Assembly (NCBI RefSeq): GCF_014161445.1
Contig: NZ_JABBXA010000017.1
Location: 1-64,000 of the forward strand
Source of the DNA: Microbispora sp. H13382
GTDB lineage: Bacteria; Actinomycetota; Actinomycetes; Streptosporangiales; Streptosporangiaceae
DNA length: 64,000 nt
Direction of reading: 5' to 3'
Both the position numbers and the translations under genes were made by a program. The notes below the pieces were generated by a model. The model ran no database searches. It saw nothing but the letters and a program-made list of their open reading frames with translations, and had not been told where the DNA came from. Each line of letters begins with the position of its first letter. Position 1 is the first letter of the stretch. Below are positions 1-8,966 of this stretch, in pieces.

Positions 1-93
1 CCCGACGTACTGGCCGCCCAGCGACGCGAACGCGCCCGCATCCGCAGCGAGAAACAACGCCGCTGGGGACGACCCGCCGACGAAGCCGCCTGA
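1..93 (+). CDS. 3' end of an unidentified protein (partial)
   Basis: The first base begins an open frame that runs for 30 codons to TGA at 91-93, so only the C-terminus is inside the window. The visible tail is very basic, with an Arg/Lys/Glu-rich stretch ending in GRPADEAA. Basic tails of this sort occur on actinobacterial recombinases and transposases, but 30 residues are not enough to assign a family, and it could be a chance open frame. The next gene is on the opposite strand and ends 30 bp downstream, so the two would converge. Confidence 0.4.
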   Translation, partial: PDVLAAQRRERARIRSEKQRRWGRPADEAA

Positions 94-123
94 CCAACCC
101 GGCGAACGTTCGTGGTCACCGCA

Positions 124-981
124 CTAGCCGTTCTTCAGGGCTTCGGCGAGGGTGTCGCGCAGCGGCGTGGTGGGGCGGCCGATGAGGCGGGACAGGTCGC
201 CGGGGGTGCCGCCGAGCCAGCCGTCGGCGATGTCGGCGTCGGTCTGGGCGAACATCGCGGCGACCGGCTCCGGCAGGCCGTTCGCCTCCAGCACCTTGGC
301 GTACTCGGCGACGGGCAGGTCCCGGTACTCGACCGGGGCGCCGGACAGTTCGGCGACCACGGCGGCCAGTTCGGGCATGCTCCAGGCGACGTCGCCCGAC
401 AGCTCGTACACGGCGCCTCGGTGTCCCTCTCCGGTCAGGACGGCCGCCGCGGCGGCGGCGAAGTCGGCCCGCGCCGCCGAGGCGACGCGGCCTTCGCGGG
501 CGCTGCCCGCGATGACGCCGTGCCGCGCGCCCTGCCGGGCCGTCGCGACGTAGTTCTCGTGGTACCAGCCGTTGCGCAGGAAGGTGAAGGACAGCCCGCT
601 CGCGCGGATGTACTCCTCGGTCGCCCTGTGCTCGGGCGCGAGGCCCAGCGGAGTGGTGTCGGCGTGCAGGATGCTCGTGTAGGCGACCGACTCCACCCCG
701 GCCGCCTTCGCCGCGTCCACCACGGCCTGGTGCTGGGCGAGGCGCCGGCCGGGCTCGGTGCCGGAGATGAGCAGGACCTTGGCGGCGCCCTCGAAGGCCG
801 GCCCCAGGGTGGCGGGACGGTCGTAGTCGGCCTCACGCACCTGGACGCCGCGTCCGGCCAGGTCGGCCGCCTTCTCCGGGCTGCGCACCGCCGCGACGAT
901 CCGCGAGGCGGGGACGCGCGCGGCGAGCTCCTCGATCACCAGACGGCCCAGATGCCCGGTCGCCCCGGTCACGACAATCAT
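124..981 (-). CDS. NmrA/QorB-type NAD(P)H-dependent oxidoreductase (SDR superfamily)
   Basis: A 285-residue Rossmann-fold protein with the dinucleotide-binding loop GATGHLG at residues 6-12, directly after the first beta strand, and the rest of the length typical of the NmrA/QorB branch of atypical short-chain dehydrogenases. Members such as QorB reduce quinones with NADPH; others are redox sensors without catalysis. The classical YxxxK catalytic pair is not obvious, as expected for this branch. ATG at 981 sits at the operator-proximal end of a 76-bp divergent region shared with an HxlR-type regulator. This pairing (qorB-like gene facing an HxlR/QorR regulator) is a familiar redox-response arrangement, so the gene is probably repressed by its neighbour. 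The physiological substrate cannot be told from sequence. Confidence 0.85.
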   Translation of the reverse strand: MIVVTGATGHLGRLVIEELAARVPASRIVAAVRSPEKAADLAGRGVQVREADYDRPATLGPAFEGAAKVLLISGTEPGRRLAQHQAVVDAAKAAGVESVAYTSILHADTTPLGLAPEHRATEEYIRASGLSFTFLRNGWYHENYVATARQGARHGVIAGSAREGRVASAARADFAAAAAAVLTGEGHRGAVYELSGDVAWSMPELAAVVAELSGAPVEYRDLPVAEYAKVLEANGLPEPVAAMFAQTDADIADGWLGGTPGDLSRLIGRPTTPLRDTLAEALKNG

Positions 982-995
982 GGTTTCTCCTCCAC

Positions 996-1035
996 AGTGC
1001 TTTCGTTCGGTTAGTGCTTTCTATCAGAAAGTACT
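996..1035. promoter_or_regulatory. Probable HxlR operator between divergent genes
   Basis: An interrupted palindrome lies at 1013-1035: arms AGTGCTTTCT and AGAAAGTACT match at 9 of 10 positions around a 3-bp spacer. A third half-site, AGTGCTTTC, sits at 996-1004 in direct orientation, 17 bp upstream. The cluster lies between the starts of the reductase (981, minus) and the HxlR regulator (1058, plus), so a bound dimer could control both. The repeats are seen directly; regulator binding is inferred. Confidence 0.7.
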
Positions 1036-1057
1036 TCGAGAGCGTAAGCTGACGGCC

Positions 1058-1429
1058 ATGGAGGAGTTCGAGGAGCTCGTCGCCGACGTCTTCTCACGGA
1101 AGTGCACCTCGCGCACCGTGCTGGAGACCATCACCGGCCGGTGGGCGATCCTGGCGCTTGCGGCCCTGTACGAAGGGCCCTACCGCTTCAACGCGCTGCG
1201 CCGCCGGGTCGACGGGGTGAGCGAGAAGATGCTGTCCCAGACCCTCCAGGCACTGGAACGCGACGGCATGGTGCTGCGGGAGGCCGAGCACACGATCCCG
1301 CCCCGGGTCGAATACAGCCTCACGCCGCTCGGCCGCGAGGCCGCCGAGCGCCTGCTCCCCCTCATCGCCTGGACGGAGGAGCGCATGCCCGAGGTCGTCG
1401 CCGCCCGGGAACGCCGCGAGGCGCGCTGA
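1058..1429 (+). CDS. HxlR-family winged-helix transcriptional regulator
   Basis: A 123-residue MarR-like winged-helix protein. The ATG at 1058 is chosen over the in-frame codon at 980 because the shorter form begins just ahead of the conserved Cys (residue 16, SRKC) and leaves the operator palindrome outside the coding region. The helix-turn-helix covers about residues 25-75 (GRWAILAL, then SEKMLSQTLQALERDGMV) and the wing reads PPRVEYSLTPLGR, both characteristic of HxlR proteins. In QorR/HypR-type members the N-terminal Cys senses quinones or electrophiles by oxidation, so this protein may be a thiol-based repressor of the divergent reductase. That sensing role is inferred from the family and from the position of the single Cys. 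Confidence 0.88.
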   Translation: MEEFEELVADVFSRKCTSRTVLETITGRWAILALAALYEGPYRFNALRRRVDGVSEKMLSQTLQALERDGMVLREAEHTIPPRVEYSLTPLGREAAERLLPLIAWTEERMPEVVAARERREAR

Positions 1430-1477
1430 GGCGGGCAAGCCCGCGCCAAGTTCGGAACAAGACCGTCCGCAGAGCCT

Positions 1478-2251
1478 GTGGGCATGGACACACAGCTGAC
1501 AGGTCCGTGGCGGATCGCGCCCGACGTGGTGCTCGTCCCGGTTATCGAACCGGTCGCGGCGGGATACGCCCACACCAACTCGATGGTCATCACCGGGCGC
1601 GAGCCGGTGATCGTGGACACCGGCGCGGCCGGGCACCGCGAGCGCTGGACCGAGGACGTCTTCGCGGTCGTGGAGCCGCGCGACGTGCGATGGATCTTCC
1701 TGAGCCACGACGACCCCGACCACGCGGGCAACCTGGAGGTCGCCCTGGAGATGTGCCCGGCCGCGACGCTGGTCACCGGCGCCCCCGTGCGCTCCGGCTC
1801 GGTACGCGGATTCGCGCCGCCACCGGGCCGCACGCGCCGGATCGCCGACGACGAGTCGTTCGACGCGGGCGACCGGCGGCTGACCGCGGTGCGGCCCCCG
1901 CTCTACGACGCGCCGGCGACCCGCGGCCTGTACGACGACCGCAGCGGCGTCTACTGGGCGGCCGACTGCTTCGGTGCCGAGACGCCGGTGGCGACGGCGG
2001 ACGCTGGGGACCTCCCGCTTGAGGACTACCTGGAGGCCGTGCGCGGGTTCGGCGCCGGGCTCAGCCCCTGGCACCGCTGGCTCGACCCGCGACTCTTCGG
2101 CCGGTACGTCGACCGGCTCGCGGCCATGGAGATCATCGCGATCGCCTCGGCCCACGGGCCGACCGCGACCGGGGACCGCGTCGCCCGGGTGATCGACGCC
2201 GTACGCGGCCTGGCCGGGGCGCCCGGTCCCTCGGTGAGCCCGGCACGCTGA
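1478..2251 (+). CDS. Metallo-beta-lactamase-fold protein of the ODP/flavodiiron type
   Basis: A 257-residue stand-alone MBL-fold protein. The metal motif is HDDPDH at residues 77-82 (in LSHDDPDHAGN). A second-strand VDTGA lies at about 47-50 and a late SAHGPT gives a terminal His. The third motif position is Asp rather than the His of class B hydrolases, resembling the HxExDH form of oxygen-binding diiron (ODP) domains. No flavodoxin or rubredoxin domain is attached. Two starts are possible, GTG at 1478 and ATG at 1484, with no strong ribosome site for either. It may be an NO/O2-reactive diiron protein or a hydrolase; the substrate is unknown. It lies 48 bp after the HxlR gene and could be co-transcribed with it. 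Confidence 0.75.
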   Translation: MGMDTQLTGPWRIAPDVVLVPVIEPVAAGYAHTNSMVITGREPVIVDTGAAGHRERWTEDVFAVVEPRDVRWIFLSHDDPDHAGNLEVALEMCPAATLVTGAPVRSGSVRGFAPPPGRTRRIADDESFDAGDRRLTAVRPPLYDAPATRGLYDDRSGVYWAADCFGAETPVATADAGDLPLEDYLEAVRGFGAGLSPWHRWLDPRLFGRYVDRLAAMEIIAIASAHGPTATGDRVARVIDAVRGLAGAPGPSVSPAR

Positions 2252-2450
2252 GGCGGCCGCGGTCCCCGGCGGGCGAGGGGCGGCCGCGGCGGGCCGGCCG
2301 TCCCGCACTCCGCCCTCCGCCCTCCCGGACTCCGTGCGTCGGGCCAGGTCACCGGCGCTTTGCCCACTGATGGCCGGTTCAACCCGTTGCCATACACGCA
2401 GTTAACGTGGCGGGACTGTCGGAGCCTTTTCTGGGCAGGCACGATGTCTT
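2252..2450. other. Intergenic region before the glycogen/trehalose operon
   Basis: No gene is supported here. The stretch separates the MBL gene from the leader ORF of glgX and probably carries the glgX-treY-treZ promoter. I see no convincing -35/-10 pair and no strong hairpin. Confidence 0.4.
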
Positions 2451-2591
2451 GTGAACGACACTCAGCACCACGATCTCGCGCGCGGGATTCCGGCAGGGGC
2501 ACGGACCGCGAGCGAGCGCGACCATAGAGCCGGTGGGCTCCGGGGCCTTCCCGGCATGACCGCCGAGCCGGCGGGCGAGGAGGTCCAGTGA
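2451..2591 (+). CDS. Possible 46-codon leader ORF overlapping the glgX start
   Basis: GTG at 2451 opens an uninterrupted frame whose TGA (2589-2591) overlaps the GTG start of glgX in the arrangement GTGA. A 4-bp overlap of this sort usually means translational coupling. The deduced peptide is hydrophilic (it starts VNDTQHHDL and ends PAGEEVQ) and matches no family I know. The ribosome site is weak (GCAGGC about 9 bp upstream), so it may be a chance frame; only conservation in related genomes would decide. Confidence 0.3.
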   Translation: MNDTQHHDLARGIPAGARTASERDHRAGGLRGLPGMTAEPAGEEVQ

Positions 2592-4741
2592 GGGAGATCT
2601 GGCCGGGGGATTCCTATCCGCTCGGAGCGACGTACGACGGCGCGGGCACCAACTTCGCGCTCTTCTCCGAGGTGGCCGAGCGGGTCGAGCTGTGCCTGTT
2701 CGACGACGACGGCAACGAGGAACGCGTCCCGCTGAGCGAGGTGGACGGCTTCGTCTGGCACTGCTACCTGCCCGGTGTGGGGCCGGGCCAGCGGTACGGC
2801 TACCGCGTCCACGGGCCGTACTCGCCCGCGGACGGCCTGCGCTGCAACCCCAACAAGCTGCTGCTGGACCCGTACGCCAAGGCGGTGGAGGGCTCGGTGC
2901 AGTGGGATCAGGCGGTGTACGGCTACCGCTTCGGCGAGCCGGACAGCCGCGACGACAGCGACTCGGCGCCCTACGTGCCGAGGTCCGTCGTCGTCAACCC
3001 GTTCTTCGGCTGGGGGCACGACCGGCCGCCGGCCACGCCGTACCACGACACCGTGATCTACGAGGCCCACGTGCGGGGCCTGACGATCAGCCACCCGAAG
3101 ATCCCCGAGCGGATCCGGGGCACGTACGCCGCCCTGGGCCACCCGGAGATCATCGACCACCTGACCTCGCTCGGAGTCACGGCGATCGAGCTCATGCCGG
3201 TCCACCAGTTCGTGACCGACCACATGCTGGAGAAGCGGGGGCTGTCCAACTACTGGGGCTACAACACGATCGGCTTCTTCGCGCCGCACAACGCGTACTC
3301 CAGCTCGGGGCAGCGCGGCGGTCAGGTGCTGGAGTTCAAGGCGATGGTCAAGGCCCTGCACGAGGCGGGCATCGAGGTGATCCTCGACGTCGTCTACAAC
3401 CACACGGCGGAGGGCAACCACCTCGGCCCGACCCTGTCCATGCGCGGCATCGACAACGCGAACTACTACCGGCTGGTCGAGGACGACCGGCGGTACTACA
3501 TGGACACCACCGGCACCGGCAACAGCCTGCTGATGCGCAGCCCGCACGCGCTCCAGCTCATCATGGACTCGCTGCGCTACTGGGTGCGCGACATGCACGT
3601 GGACGGCTTCCGCTTCGACCTCGCGGCCTCCCTCGCCCGAGAGCTGCACGAGGTCGACCGGCTGAGCGCGTTCTTCGACCTCGTCCAGCAGGACCCGGTG
3701 CTGTCGCAGGTCAAGCTGATCGCCGAGCCGTGGGACGTCGGCCCCGGCGGCTACCAGGTCGGCAACTTCCCGGCCCGCTGGACCGAGTGGAACGGCCGCT
3801 ACCGCGACACGATCCGCGACCTGTGGCGGGGCGAGCCCGCCGCGCTGCCGGAGTTCGCCAGCCGCCTGACCGGGTCGAGCGACCTCTACCAGGACGACAG
3901 CCGCCGCCCGGCCGCGTCGATCAACTTCGTCACCTGCCACGACGGCTTCACGCTGCAGGACCTCGTGTCGTACAACGACAAGCACAACGAGGCCAACGGC
4001 GAGGACAACCGCGACGGCGCGGACGACAACCGCTCCTGGAACTGCGGGGTCGAGGGTCCGGCCACCGGCCCGGTCGCGCAGCTGCGCGACCGGCAGAAGC
4101 GCAACTTCCTGGCCACGCTGTTCCTGTCGCAGGGCGTGCCGATGCTGTCGCACGGCGACGAGATCGGCCGCACCCAGCAGGGCAACAACAACTCCTACTG
4201 CCAGGACAACGAGATCAGCTGGGTCGACTGGGGCACGATCCTGGAGGCCGGCGCCCGGAACTCCACCACCGGGGACGACGCGGGCACCAGGGAGAAGCGC
4301 CAGCTGCTCGACTTCACCCGGCGCCTGGCCCGGCTGCGCCGTGACCACCCGGTCTTCCGCCGCCGCCGCTTCTTCTACGGCCGGCCCGTACGCGGCTCGC
4401 ACGACCAGCTGAGCGACATCGCCTGGCTCACGCCGTCCGGCACCGAGATGACCGACGCCGACTGGACGAACGGCTACGCCAAGGCGCTGGCGGTGTTCCT
4501 GAACGGCGACGCCATCACCGAGCCCGACCGGCGCGGCCGGCGGATCAGCGACGACTCGTTCCTCCTGCTCTTCAACGCCCACCACGAGGTCATCAAGTTC
4601 ACGATCCCGGACGACTACGGCGAGCTGTGGGCCACCGAGCTGGACACGGCGATGCCGGTGCTGAGCGAGTCGCGCGTGTGCCGGGCCGGCGAGGCCGTGC
4701 CCGTGAGCGGCCGGTCGGTGCGGGTGCTGCGCCGCGTCTGA
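2588..4741 (+). CDS. glgX: Glycogen debranching enzyme GlgX/TreX
   Basis: A 717-residue GH13 enzyme that hydrolyses alpha-1,6 branches of glycogen and releases malto-oligosaccharides. An N-terminal CBM48-like module covers about residues 8-110 (YPLGATYDGAGTNFALFSE). The catalytic barrel holds the nucleophile Asp near 344 (DGFRFDLA), acid/base Glu near 380 (LIAEPWDVG) and the transition-state Asp near 452 (CHDGFTLQD). GQNNNYCQD-type residues (QQGNNNSYCQDNEISW) are typical of the GlgX/TreX clade. GTG at 2588 has GGCGAGGAGG as ribosome site 6 bp upstream. Length is normal for the family. Its position ahead of treY and treZ suggests it debranches glycogen to feed them, the job called TreX in trehalose operons. 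Confidence 0.96.
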   Translation: MREIWPGDSYPLGATYDGAGTNFALFSEVAERVELCLFDDDGNEERVPLSEVDGFVWHCYLPGVGPGQRYGYRVHGPYSPADGLRCNPNKLLLDPYAKAVEGSVQWDQAVYGYRFGEPDSRDDSDSAPYVPRSVVVNPFFGWGHDRPPATPYHDTVIYEAHVRGLTISHPKIPERIRGTYAALGHPEIIDHLTSLGVTAIELMPVHQFVTDHMLEKRGLSNYWGYNTIGFFAPHNAYSSSGQRGGQVLEFKAMVKALHEAGIEVILDVVYNHTAEGNHLGPTLSMRGIDNANYYRLVEDDRRYYMDTTGTGNSLLMRSPHALQLIMDSLRYWVRDMHVDGFRFDLAASLARELHEVDRLSAFFDLVQQDPVLSQVKLIAEPWDVGPGGYQVGNFPARWTEWNGRYRDTIRDLWRGEPAALPEFASRLTGSSDLYQDDSRRPAASINFVTCHDGFTLQDLVSYNDKHNEANGEDNRDGADDNRSWNCGVEGPATGPVAQLRDRQKRNFLATLFLSQGVPMLSHGDEIGRTQQGNNNSYCQDNEISWVDWGTILEAGARNSTTGDDAGTREKRQLLDFTRRLARLRRDHPVFRRRRFFYGRPVRGSHDQLSDIAWLTPSGTEMTDADWTNGYAKALAVFLNGDAITEPDRRGRRISDDSFLLLFNAHHEVIKFTIPDDYGELWATELDTAMPVLSESRVCRAGEAVPVSGRSVRVLRRV

Positions 4742-4755
4742 CCGTGCGCCGGGCT

Positions 4756-4803
4756 CGGGAAATGTCGCCGCACGCGGCCCGGGAAATGTCGCCGCACGCG
4801 GCC
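4756..4803. repeat. Two perfect tandem copies of a 24-bp unit after glgX
   Basis: The unit CGGGAAATGTCGCCGCACGC... is present exactly twice, at 4756-4779 and 4780-4803, in the glgX-treY gap, starting 15 bp after the glgX stop. Each unit contains GCCGC...GCGGC, so it can fold weakly. Its role is unknown; it could be a recent slippage duplication or an RNA-processing/attenuation site within the operon. Confidence 0.8.
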
Positions 4804-4979
4804 CGGCTACGGTCCTGACCAGCGGCGATGCCGCAATAGAGTGCCTACCGGTGTTAGCGCGCGTCGCTTCGGGCAAGAGGGGTTCCAGTCCGGAGCTCCT
4901 GCCGGCCTTGGTGGTGGCAGGGGCGCGCTCGTGACGTGCACTATGAACACTCCGGCAACGCGCTGCGAAAGGTGGTTCG

Positions 4980-7190
4980 GTGACTTCTACCTATCGGGTC
5001 CAGCTGACGCCTGACTTCGGGTTCGCCCAGGCCGCGAGCCTCGTCGGGTACCTCCGCGAGCTGGGGGTGGGCCACCTCTACCTGTCGCCGATCCTCCAGG
5101 CCTGCCCGGACTCCCAGCACGGGTACGACGTGACCGACCACGGCCGCGTACGCGAGGAGTTCGGCGGGGAGGAGGGCCTGCGGGCGCTGGCGGCCGCGGG
5201 CATGCCGCTGGTGTCCGACATCGTGCCCAACCACATGACGGTGCCGGTGCCGGAGTCGGACAACGCCCAGCTCTGGGCGGCGCTGCGGGACGGCCCCGGG
5301 TCGCCGGCCTCCCGGTGGTTCGACTTCCAGTGGCCGGTCATCCTGCCGCTGCTCGGGGACGACGCCGACGAGGCGCTGCGTGTGGACGACGGCGTGGACG
5401 GTCAGGCGCTGCGCTACCACGACCACGCGTTCCCGATCAGGCCCGGCACCGAGCACCTGCCGTTGCCGGAACTGCTGGAGGCCCAGCACTACCGGCTGGC
5501 CCACTGGCGGGAGAGCCCCGGCTACCGGCGGTTCTTCGACGTCTCGTCGCTGATGGGCCTGCGCGTGGAGGACCCCGAGGTCTTCGAGGCCACGCACGCC
5601 GTCACCTTCCGCCTCATCGAGGAGGGGGTGATCCACGGCCTGCGCGTCGACCATCCGGACGGCCTCGCCGACCCCCGCGGCTACCTGCGGCGGCTGCGCC
5701 CGCACGTGCCCGGCCCGCTGTGGGTGGAGAAGATCCTCATCGACGGCGAGCGGCTGCCCGCCGAATGGCCGTGCGACGGCACCACCGGTTACGACGCGCT
5801 CAACATGGTCACCCGGCTGTTCGTCGACCCGGCGGGCCGCGACGCGCTGGTCGAGACGTTCGGACGTCACACCGGCGTGCGCGACGACTACGAGACCGTG
5901 CGCCACGACGCCAAGAAGCACGTCATCGACCTGTTCTTCTCGGGAGAGGTCGACCGGCTGACCGACGATCTCGGCGATCCGGCGCTGCGCGAGGCCGTCG
6001 TGGAGCTGCTGGCCGCGATGCCCGTCTACCGGGCGTACGTGAACCCGGGCGAGCAGCCGTCCGCCGAGTCCGAGGCGATCATCCAGGAGGCGGCCGCGCT
6101 GGCGGCCACCCGGACCGACCCCGACGCGGTGGCCAAGGCCGCCAACCTCGTCCTGTACGGCCCGCCCGAGGCGGTCACCCGCTTCCAGCAGACCTGCGGG
6201 CCGGTCATGGCCAAGGGCGTCGAGGACACCGCGCTCTACCGGTGGTATCCGCTGGCCTGCCTCAACGAGGTGGGCGGCGAGCCCGACAGGTTCGGGGTCT
6301 CGGCGGCCGAGTTCCACGAGTTCTGCGCGGGCCTGCCGCCGCGGACGATGACCACGCTGTCCACCCACGACACCAAGCGGTCGGAGGACGTGCGCGCCCG
6401 CCTGGCGGTGCTGGCGGAGATGCCCGAGGAATGGGCGATGGCCGTCGACTCCTGGGCCGCGGCCGTGTCGTTCGACCCCAAGCTCGACTACCTCGCCTGG
6501 CAGTCGCTGATGGCGGCCTGGCCGATCTCCCTCGACCGCTACACCGACTATCTGCTCAAGGCCGCGCGCGAGGCCAAGACGGCGATCTCCTGGCTCAACC
6601 CCGACCCGGCCTACGAGGACGGGATCCGGGACTTCGCCCGGCGGGCCATGGACGCCTGCGGCTACTCGGTCGCCGCGTTCACCGAGGTCGTGGACCGGTA
6701 CGCCCGGGTCAACTCGCTCGGGCAGAAGGCCGTCCAGCTCCTCATGCCGGGCATCCCGGACGTCTACCAGGGCAACGAGACCACCGACTTCTCCCTGGTC
6801 GACCCGGACAACCGGCGGCCGGTCGACTTCGAGCGGCGCCGCCGGCTGCTGGCCGAGCCCGACGACAGCTGGGACGGCCAGAAGATCCGCGTCACCGCCG
6901 CCGCCCTCGGCCTGCGGCAGCGGCTCGACCCCGAGGCGCCGTACGCGCCGGTCGAGGCGGGGGAGCACGCGGTGGCGTTCACCCGGGGCGTTCCCGGGCA
7001 GGGGACGGCCGCGGTCGTGGTCGCGACCCGGCTGCCGGTCGGGCTGGAGCGCGAGGGCGGCTGGGGGAGCGAGACGATCACGCTGCCGCCGGGGCGCTGG
7101 CGCGACCTGCTCACCGGCGCGGAGCACACCGGCGAGGTGCGGATGGCCGACCTGCTGTCCGCTTATCCGGTCGCGATTCTCGAGGGCTGA
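4980..7190 (+). CDS. treY: Maltooligosyl trehalose synthase TreY
   Basis: A 736-residue GH13 enzyme (family length about 700-850) that isomerises the reducing-end alpha-1,4 bond of maltodextrins to the alpha,alpha-1,1 bond of trehalose. The N-terminal STYRVQLTPDFGF is diagnostic of TreY. Catalytic residues are visible: Asp near 224 (GLRVDHPDGL), Glu near 250 (LWVEKIL) and Asp near 464 (STHDTKRSED). The long insertion between barrel strands present in all TreY proteins is here as well. GTG at 4980 follows an AAAGGTGG ribosome site. The cytoplasmic product is the substrate of TreZ, encoded 29 bp downstream; glgX lies upstream. The 238-bp gap before treY is long for an operon and could carry an extra promoter. 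Confidence 0.96.
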   Translation: MTSTYRVQLTPDFGFAQAASLVGYLRELGVGHLYLSPILQACPDSQHGYDVTDHGRVREEFGGEEGLRALAAAGMPLVSDIVPNHMTVPVPESDNAQLWAALRDGPGSPASRWFDFQWPVILPLLGDDADEALRVDDGVDGQALRYHDHAFPIRPGTEHLPLPELLEAQHYRLAHWRESPGYRRFFDVSSLMGLRVEDPEVFEATHAVTFRLIEEGVIHGLRVDHPDGLADPRGYLRRLRPHVPGPLWVEKILIDGERLPAEWPCDGTTGYDALNMVTRLFVDPAGRDALVETFGRHTGVRDDYETVRHDAKKHVIDLFFSGEVDRLTDDLGDPALREAVVELLAAMPVYRAYVNPGEQPSAESEAIIQEAAALAATRTDPDAVAKAANLVLYGPPEAVTRFQQTCGPVMAKGVEDTALYRWYPLACLNEVGGEPDRFGVSAAEFHEFCAGLPPRTMTTLSTHDTKRSEDVRARLAVLAEMPEEWAMAVDSWAAAVSFDPKLDYLAWQSLMAAWPISLDRYTDYLLKAAREAKTAISWLNPDPAYEDGIRDFARRAMDACGYSVAAFTEVVDRYARVNSLGQKAVQLLMPGIPDVYQGNETTDFSLVDPDNRRPVDFERRRRLLAEPDDSWDGQKIRVTAAALGLRQRLDPEAPYAPVEAGEHAVAFTRGVPGQGTAAVVVATRLPVGLEREGGWGSETITLPPGRWRDLLTGAEHTGEVRMADLLSAYPVAILEG

Positions 7191-7219
7191 CGGCTTCGTT
7201 CGACAGGGGGAGATGAGGC

Positions 7220-8917
7220 ATGTTCGAGGTCTGGGCGCCGGCGGCGGAGCGGATCGAGGTCGAGCACGGCGGTTCCCGGCACGCGATGACACGGGGCGAG
7301 GGCGGCTGGTGGACCGCCCCCGGCGACGAGCACGACCTCGACTACGCCTTCCACGTGGACGGCGACGGGCCGTTCCCCGACCCGAGGACGCGGCGGCAGC
7401 CGTACGGGGTGAACGGCCCGAGCCGGGTCTACCACCACGACAGGTTCGCCTGGAGGGACCAGGACTGGCTCGGCCGCGACCTGCGCGGCGGGGTGATCTA
7501 CGAGCTGCACGTCGGCACGTTCTCGCCGGAGGGCACCTTCCGGGGGGTGGCCGACCGGTTGGAGCACCTGGTGGACCTCGGCGTCGACTTCGTCGAGATC
7601 ATGCCGGTGCCGCCCGTGCCGGGAAAGCGCAACTGGGGTTACGACGGTGTCGAGCTCTACGCGGTCTTCGAGGAGTACGGCGGCCCGGACGGGCTGAAGA
7701 GCCTGGTGGACGCCTGCCACCGGGCCGGCGTCGGCGTCATCCTCGACGTCGTCTACAACCACCTCGGTCCTTCGGGCAACTACCTGGCCAAGTTCGGGCC
7801 GTACTTCCACGACGCGAAGGGGTCCTACTGGGGCGACGCGGTCAACCTCGACGGGCCCGGCTCGGACGAGGTACGGCGCTACTTCATCGAGAACGCCCTG
7901 CAGTGGCTGCGCGACTACCACGTCGACGGGCTGCGCCTCGACGCCGTGCACGCCCTGCACGACAAGCGGGCGGTCCACTTCCTGGAGGAGCTGTCGGCCG
8001 AGGTCGACGCCCTGTCCACCGCCGTGGGCCGGCCGCTCACGCTCATCGCCGAGTCGGACCTCAACGACCCGCGCATGGTCACCCCGCGCGAGGCCGGCGG
8101 CCTCGGCATGCACGCGAGCTGGAACGACGACGTCCACCACGCCATCCACGCGAACGTCACCGGGGAGACCAACGCCTACTACGGCGACTTCGCGACGCCG
8201 TCGTCGCTGGCGAAGGTGCTGACCAGGGGTTACTTCCACGACGGCACCTATTCGTCGTTCCGCGGGCGCAGCCACGGCAGGCCGGCGACCGGGATCCCCG
8301 GCCACCGGTTCGTCTGCTGCGCCCAGAACCACGACCAGATCGGCAACCGGCCCGAGGGCGACCGCATGCGGCCCGGGCAGCTCCGCCTGGCCTCCGGGCT
8401 GCTGCTGACCTCGCCGTTCACGCCCATGCTGTTCATGGGCGAGGAGTGGGGGGCGACGACGCCGTTCTACTTCTTCACCGACCACTTCGAGCCGCACCTG
8501 GCGGAGGGCGAGGGCGAACGGCGCAGGAAGGAGTTCGAGGGCTTCGGCTACGACTGGAAGGCCCCCGAGCCGGGCGACGAGGACACGTTCCTGCGTTCCA
8601 AGCTCGACTGGGAGGAGCTGTCGAAGGACGAGCACGCCTCGCTGCTGGGCTGGTATCGCGACCTGATCGCGCTGCGCCGGTCCCACCCCGACCTCGCCGA
8701 TCCCCGCCTGGACCGGGTGCGGGTCGAGGTGGACGAGGACCGGCGCGTCGTGGTGATCGAACGCGGCTCGCTGCGGGTCGCCGCCAACTTCGCCGACGGC
8801 CCGGTGCCCGTACGGCTGGCCGCGTCACGGATCCTGCTCGCGTCCGACGAGTCCGCCCGCCTCACCGGAGAGGCTCTCGAACTGCCCGGCCGTTCCCTGG
8901 CCATCGCGGAGGTCTGA
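7220..8917 (+). CDS. treZ: Malto-oligosyltrehalose trehalohydrolase TreZ
   Basis: A 565-residue GH13 enzyme that cleaves trehalose from the end of maltooligosyl-trehalose made by TreY. The N-terminal beta-sandwich (about 1-90, MFEVWAPAAERIEV) is followed by the barrel with WGYDGVELYAV, the nucleophile Asp near 241 (GLRLDAVHAL), Glu near 278 (LIAESDLND) and Asp near 372 (NHDQIGNR). LFMGEEWGATTPF is a TreZ hallmark. ATG at 7220 has a GGGGGAG ribosome site. It is the last gene of the glgX-treY-treZ set; a convergent gene ends 50 bp beyond its stop with no clear terminator between. Confidence 0.96.
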   Translation: MFEVWAPAAERIEVEHGGSRHAMTRGEGGWWTAPGDEHDLDYAFHVDGDGPFPDPRTRRQPYGVNGPSRVYHHDRFAWRDQDWLGRDLRGGVIYELHVGTFSPEGTFRGVADRLEHLVDLGVDFVEIMPVPPVPGKRNWGYDGVELYAVFEEYGGPDGLKSLVDACHRAGVGVILDVVYNHLGPSGNYLAKFGPYFHDAKGSYWGDAVNLDGPGSDEVRRYFIENALQWLRDYHVDGLRLDAVHALHDKRAVHFLEELSAEVDALSTAVGRPLTLIAESDLNDPRMVTPREAGGLGMHASWNDDVHHAIHANVTGETNAYYGDFATPSSLAKVLTRGYFHDGTYSSFRGRSHGRPATGIPGHRFVCCAQNHDQIGNRPEGDRMRPGQLRLASGLLLTSPFTPMLFMGEEWGATTPFYFFTDHFEPHLAEGEGERRRKEFEGFGYDWKAPEPGDEDTFLRSKLDWEELSKDEHASLLGWYRDLIALRRSHPDLADPRLDRVRVEVDEDRRVVVIERGSLRVAANFADGPVPVRLAASRILLASDESARLTGEALELPGRSLAIAEV

Positions 8918-8966
8918 CAGACGGCCGAGCCGGCGTCCGCGGAATCGGTGTCACCGTGTGATCGCT

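Noticed and set aside
2462-7292. Long minus-strand frames opposite glgX and treY
   Set aside because: Products are low-complexity Val/Arg/Gly-rich shadows of GH13 genes with complete catalytic residues on the plus strand.
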